From an uncultured Rhizobiaceae group bacterium (GTDB lineage: Bacteria > Pseudomonadota > Alphaproteobacteria > Rhizobiales > Rhizobiaceae), in the NCBI GenBank assembly GCA_937951455.1, contig CALFBU010000209.1:1-9650 (forward strand): 9,650 nucleotides of DNA, given 5' to 3'. The position numbers and the translations under genes were made by a program. This document shows positions 6,198 through 9,650 of the stretch, in pieces. The notes beneath the pieces were generated by a model. It did no database searches. It was not told where the DNA came from and saw only the letters and a program-made list of their open reading frames with translations. The first letter of the stretch is position 1. Each line of letters begins with the position of its first letter.

Positions 6198-7646
6198 CTA
6201 CAGCGGTAAATCGGTAGCGCCCATCAAATCAAGATCGATTGAGCGAGCGGCCTGGCGACCTTCTCTAATTGCCCAAACCACCAGTGATTGACCACGACGG
6301 CAGTCACCTGCAGCATAAACGCCATCGACGGATGTTTTGTAATCCTTGTCATCTGCACTGATTGAAACATCACCGCGAGAGCTGGTTTTAAGTTCAGGTG
6401 AAAGCTCCTTGATGAAAGTGTCAGTCATCGGGCTGCCAAAACCAATAGCGATGAAAGCAAGATCGGCTTTCATAATAAACTCTGAACCAGGGATTGGCTG
6501 ACGTTTTTCATCAACGCGGATGCATTGCACGCCAATGAGTTTTCCGTTCTTGCCAACAAATTCCAAGGTCGCAGCCTGAAATTCACGTTTAGCTCCTTCA
6601 GCCTGCGACGATGACGTACGCATTTTGGTTGCCCAATAAGGCCAAACCATCATCTTGTCTTCGCGCTCAGGTGGCTCAGGGCGAATATCAAGCTGTGTTA
6701 CGTTCACAGCGCCCTGACGGAAAGATGTGCCAATACAATCAGATGCTGTATCACCACCGCCTACGACAACAATATTTTTACCCGCCGCCCAAACCTCTTG
6801 GGAAGGCCATCCGGCACTGTCAATCGGCTCACCGCCAACACGGCGATTTTGCTGAACAAGAAAAGGCATCGCATCATGAACACCAGCCAAATCAGCACCA
6901 GGAATACCTGCCGCACGCGGAATTTCAGAACCAGCAGTAATTAAAACTGCATCATGGTTCTTCTTGATTTCGTCAGCTGAAACATCGACACCAACATTCT
7001 GATTATAATGGAAAGTAACGCCTTCAGCTTCCATCTGTTCAACACGAACATCGATATAATGCTTTTCCATTTTGAAATCAGGAATGCCATAGCGTAGCAG
7101 GCCACCAGCTTTGCTCTCACGCTCATAAACATGAACTTCATGACCAACACGCGCGAGCTGTTGCGCTGCCGCCATACCCGCAGGACCCGACCCGATGATA
7201 GCGATTTTCTTGCCCGTCTTGGTTTCTGGCAATTGTGGTGTTATCAAACCCATAGAATAGGCTTTGTCCGCAATTGCCTGCTCCACAGTTTTGATCGCAA
7301 CAGGCTCATCTTCAAGATTAAGCGTACAAGCTTCTTCACAAGGCGCAGGACAAATCCGGCCTGTAAATTCCGGGAAATTATTGGTCGAATGAAGGTTGGC
7401 AATAGCCTCTTCCCACTCGCCAGAATAAATCAAATCATTCCAGTCCGGAATCTGATTGTGAATAGGACACCCCGTGTCACCATGACAATAAGGAATACCA
7501 CAGTCCATACAGCGCGCAGCTTGCTTGGTAACTTCTTCATCCGACATCGGAATTGTAAATTCACCGAAATGACGAACGCGGTCAGAAGCTGGACGGTACT
7601 TTGGTACCTGACGATCTATCTCAAGAAATCCTGTAACTTTACCCAT
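6198..7646 (-). CDS. gltD: Glutamate synthase (NADPH) small subunit GltD
   Basis: GltD oxidises NADPH through FAD and passes electrons via iron-sulfur clusters to GltB, which makes glutamate from glutamine and 2-oxoglutarate. The 482 residues are normal length. The N-terminal cysteine clusters are CMDCGIPYC...C (Cys46, 49, 54, 60) and CPAPCEEAC (Cys99, 103, 107), which bind 4Fe-4S clusters in this family. The FAD loop is IIGSGPAG (150-157), followed by GGLLRYGIPDFKM (181-193). The NADPH loop is VVVGGGDTASD (293-303), and the C-terminal FAD motif is GVYAAGDCRRGQSLVVWAI (442-460). The ATG at 7646 has AGGGG six bases upstream, and that site overlaps the gltB stop codon, so translation of the two subunits is probably coupled. 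The gene converges on the DUF459 gene with 19 bases between and no visible terminator. Confidence 0.97.
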   Translation of the reverse strand: MGKVTGFLEIDRQVPKYRPASDRVRHFGEFTIPMSDEEVTKQAARCMDCGIPYCHGDTGCPIHNQIPDWNDLIYSGEWEEAIANLHSTNNFPEFTGRICPAPCEEACTLNLEDEPVAIKTVEQAIADKAYSMGLITPQLPETKTGKKIAIIGSGPAGMAAAQQLARVGHEVHVYERESKAGGLLRYGIPDFKMEKHYIDVRVEQMEAEGVTFHYNQNVGVDVSADEIKKNHDAVLITAGSEIPRAAGIPGADLAGVHDAMPFLVQQNRRVGGEPIDSAGWPSQEVWAAGKNIVVVGGGDTASDCIGTSFRQGAVNVTQLDIRPEPPEREDKMMVWPYWATKMRTSSSQAEGAKREFQAATLEFVGKNGKLIGVQCIRVDEKRQPIPGSEFIMKADLAFIAIGFGSPMTDTFIKELSPELKTSSRGDVSISADDKDYKTSVDGVYAAGDCRRGQSLVVWAIREGRQAARSIDLDLMGATDLPL

Positions 7647-7658
7647 AATATTCCCCTA
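7647..7658 (-). promoter_or_regulatory. gltD: gltD ribosome-binding site overlapping the gltB stop codon
   Basis: On the minus strand the sequence reads TAGGGGAATATTATG. The gltB stop TAG (7658-7656) supplies the first two bases of AGGGG (7657-7653), and the gltD ATG follows six bases later at 7646. Only nine bases separate the two genes. This arrangement is typical of translational coupling between subunits needed in equal amounts. Confidence 0.75.
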
Positions 7659-9650
7659 CTCCGCAGCTACTTTACCAAGGCGCATGTTTTCCATTTCCTT
7701 GAGCGCGCGGCGATATTCTACCGGCATGACTTTGACAAACTTGGCACGATACGTTTCCCAATCATCCAGAATTTCCTTGGCTCGTTGTGACCCAGTATAA
7801 TGCATATGGCTGGTAATCAACTGGAACAAACGCTCCTGGTCATGACGTGTCATGTCGGACGTAATATCCACGCGCCCCTTGTGCATCAGATCACCGCCGT
7901 GGTGATGAAGCTTTTCTAGCAACTCGTCTTCTTCTGGAACTGGCTCAAGCTCAACCATGGCCATGTTGCAGCGTTTTTCAAAAGTCTTGGATTCATCCAT
8001 GACATAAGCCACACCACCAGACATGCCGGCAGCAAAATTACGCCCTGTAGCACCTAGCACAACAACGACACCACCTGTCATATATTCACAACCGTGGTCA
8101 CCAACGCCTTCAACAACAGCCACCGCACCAGAGTTACGAACAGCAAAACGTTCGCCCGCAATACCGTTGAAATAACACTCCCCTGAAATCGCACCATACA
8201 GAACCGTGTTACCAACAATAATGGACTCATGGGCTTTAAGCTTTGAATCTTCGCTTGGGCGTATCACGATACGACCACCGGAAAGCCCCTTGCCAACGTA
8301 GTCATTGCCATCGCCTTGCAGATCAAAAGATATGCCTTTCGCCAGGAACGCGCCAAAACTCTGGCCAGCAGTCCCTTTCAGCGAGACAGCAATCGTATCA
8401 TCTGGCAAACCTTCGTGGCCGTATTTCTCGGCCAGTTTACCAGACAACATCGCACCAGCAGAACGATCGACATTCGAAATCGAAGTCTCAATCATCACAG
8501 GCTTTCCATCTTCAAGCGCAGGCTTGGCCTCTTCAATCAGCTTGCGATCAAGGATGGTATCAATCGGATGCTTTTGAAGTTGTGTCTGGTAAATATCTTT
8601 CTTGTCAGCTTCCGGTTTGTGGAAGATGCGAGAGAAGTCCAATCCCTTGCCTTTCCAGTGATCAAGCATTGCTGTTTTTTCAAGCAAGTCACTTTCGCCG
8701 ATTATATCGTCAAGTTTTGTAAAGCCCATTTGAGCCATGAACTCACGCACTTCTTCTGCAACGAAGAAGAAATAATTGATCACATGCTCTGGCGTGCCTC
8801 TGAAGCGCTTGCGAAGCACAGGGTCTTGTGTGGCAATGCCAACTGGGCAGGTATTCAAGTGACACTTGCGCATCATCAAGCAACCCGCAGCGATCAAAGG
8901 TGCGGTTGAGAAACCAAATTCGTCAGCCCCCAAAAGCGCACCCACGATTACATCACGACCTGTTTTCAAGCCCCCATCGACCTGCAATCGGATGCGCGAA
9001 CGAAGCTTGTTCAAAACAAGTGTTTGCTGTGTTTCAGCAAGACCCAATTCCCATGGACTACCAGCATGTTTCAAGGAAGTTAGCGGTGACGCACCTGTTC
9101 CACCATCATAGCCTGAAATCGTAATGTGATCCGCACGTGCTTTCGCAACGCCTGCGGCCACAGTACCAACGCCCACTTCTGCAACGAGCTTAACTGAAAT
9201 ATCCGCGCGCTCATTCACATTTTTCAAATCATAAATGAGCTGAGCCAAATCCTCGATTGAATAAATATCGTGGTGAGGCGGCGGAGAAATCAAACCAACC
9301 CCTGGTGTTGAGTGACGCGTCTTCGCAATCACCGCATCAACCTTGTGACCTGGCAACTGCCCGCCCTCACCAGGCTTTGCTCCTTGAGCAACTTTAATCT
9401 GAATCATGTCAGAATTAACAAGATACTCAGTCGTAACCCCAACTCGACCGGATGCCACCTGCTTGATCGCAGAGCGCTCCGGATTAGGCTCGCCATTTGG
9501 CAGTGGCAAATAACGATCTGGTTCTTCACCACCCTCGCCTGTATTTGATTTGCCACCAATTTGGTTCATGGCTACTGCAAGAGTTCTGTGTGCTTCACCT
9601 GAGATCGAACCAAAGGACATGGCGCCTGTAGAGAAGCGCTTTACGATTTT
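7656..9650 (-). CDS. gltB: Glutamate synthase (NADPH) large subunit GltB, C-terminal part (5' end outside the window)
   Basis: The last 664 residues of the ~1500-residue large subunit are present; the frame is open to the right edge and begins [17 protein letters not shown], so the Met at 9620 is internal. GltB hydrolyses glutamine in its N-terminal domain (not seen) and transfers ammonia to 2-oxoglutarate on FMN in the synthase domain. Numbering from that Met, the FMN/2-oxoglutarate barrel covers about 1-330, with [11 protein letters not shown] (22-32), [13 protein letters not shown] (79-91), [17 protein letters not shown] (105-121) and [12 protein letters not shown] (169-180). The 3Fe-4S cysteines are Cys247, 253 and 258 in [15 protein letters not shown]. 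The GXGXG beta-helix domain, about 375-560, includes [13 protein letters not shown] and [11 protein letters not shown]. No frameshift or missing key residue is seen. The gene's promoter lies outside the window. Confidence 0.97.
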   Translation of the reverse strand, partial: KIVKRFSTGAMSFGSISGEAHRTLAVAMNQIGGKSNTGEGGEEPDRYLPLPNGEPNPERSAIKQVASGRVGVTTEYLVNSDMIQIKVAQGAKPGEGGQLPGHKVDAVIAKTRHSTPGVGLISPPPHHDIYSIEDLAQLIYDLKNVNERADISVKLVAEVGVGTVAAGVAKARADHITISGYDGGTGASPLTSLKHAGSPWELGLAETQQTLVLNKLRSRIRLQVDGGLKTGRDVIVGALLGADEFGFSTAPLIAAGCLMMRKCHLNTCPVGIATQDPVLRKRFRGTPEHVINYFFFVAEEVREFMAQMGFTKLDDIIGESDLLEKTAMLDHWKGKGLDFSRIFHKPEADKKDIYQTQLQKHPIDTILDRKLIEEAKPALEDGKPVMIETSISNVDRSAGAMLSGKLAEKYGHEGLPDDTIAVSLKGTAGQSFGAFLAKGISFDLQGDGNDYVGKGLSGGRIVIRPSEDSKLKAHESIIVGNTVLYGAISGECYFNGIAGERFAVRNSGAVAVVEGVGDHGCEYMTGGVVVVLGATGRNFAAGMSGGVAYVMDESKTFEKRCNMAMVELEPVPEEDELLEKLHHHGGDLMHKGRVDITSDMTRHDQERLFQLITSHMHYTGSQRAKEILDDWETYRAKFVKVMPVEYRRALKEMENMRLGKVAAE

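Noticed and set aside
7131..7790. A 219-codon plus-strand open frame across the gltD 5' end and gltB 3' end
   Set aside because: It lies antisense to two well-conserved genes, its product has no recognisable domain and is rich in Arg/His as expected of a shadow frame, and no ribosome-binding site stands out.
8316..8909. A 197-codon plus-strand open frame inside gltB
   Set aside because: It overlaps two other shadow frames in the same place and encodes no recognisable motif, while the minus-strand GltB reading is continuous and conserved.
9618..9620. ATG as the start of gltB
   Set aside because: The ten codons upstream to the window edge continue the conserved [14 protein letters not shown] segment of glutamate synthase, so this Met is internal.

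Overview
The window looks like ordinary core chromosome of an alphaproteobacterium, most likely a member of the Rhizobiales/Hyphomicrobiales with fairly low GC (mid-forties percent by rough counting of sample lines). The assignment rests on several things together. There is a rhizobial-type beta-barrel outer-membrane protein ending in GVRLQR, an ExoB-like GalE, and an MltB-family lytic transglycosylase followed by a DUF459 protein. The GltB/GltD proteins are closely similar to the usual alphaproteobacterial forms. I can support the order level only; genus is not decidable from this sequence. Base composition and codon use appear even across all genes, and I saw no insertion sequence, phage gene, CRISPR array, tRNA or rRNA.

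Layout, left to right. (1) 1-1307, plus strand: the 3' part of an outer-membrane beta-barrel gene that begins left of the window. (2) 1320-2216, minus strand: galU, meeting the porin gene tail to tail with 12 bases between. (3) 2217-2375: the divergent galU/galE promoter region. (4) 2376-3371, plus strand: galE. (5) 3372-3528: a non-coding leader with a candidate promoter and several short inverted repeats. (6) 3529-4755, plus strand: a secreted MltB-family lytic transglycosylase with a C-terminal peptidoglycan-binding domain. (7) 4829-6178, plus strand: an exported DUF459 (SGNH-hydrolase-like) protein, preceded by a perfect 8-bp stem-loop. (8) 6198-7646 and 7656-9650, minus strand: gltD and the 3' part of gltB, an operon transcribed gltB then gltD, converging on the DUF459 gene with 19 bases between. 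No stretch above 300 bases lacks a gene.

Functionally there are two themes. One is the cell envelope. GalU makes UDP-glucose and GalE interconverts it with UDP-galactose, supplying exopolysaccharide and LPS synthesis. The lytic transglycosylase cuts peptidoglycan. The DUF459 protein is an envelope SGNH-fold protein of unknown substrate, and the beta-barrel protein sits in the outer membrane. The other theme is ammonia assimilation: GltB and GltD form NADPH-dependent glutamate synthase.

I found no clear new system. The points most worth a second look are the DUF459 protein (an SGNH-like fold whose expected nucleophile Ser and catalytic His positions read Phe and Asn, next to a lytic transglycosylase), the stem-loop just before its start codon, and a near-perfect 24-bp palindrome inside galU.
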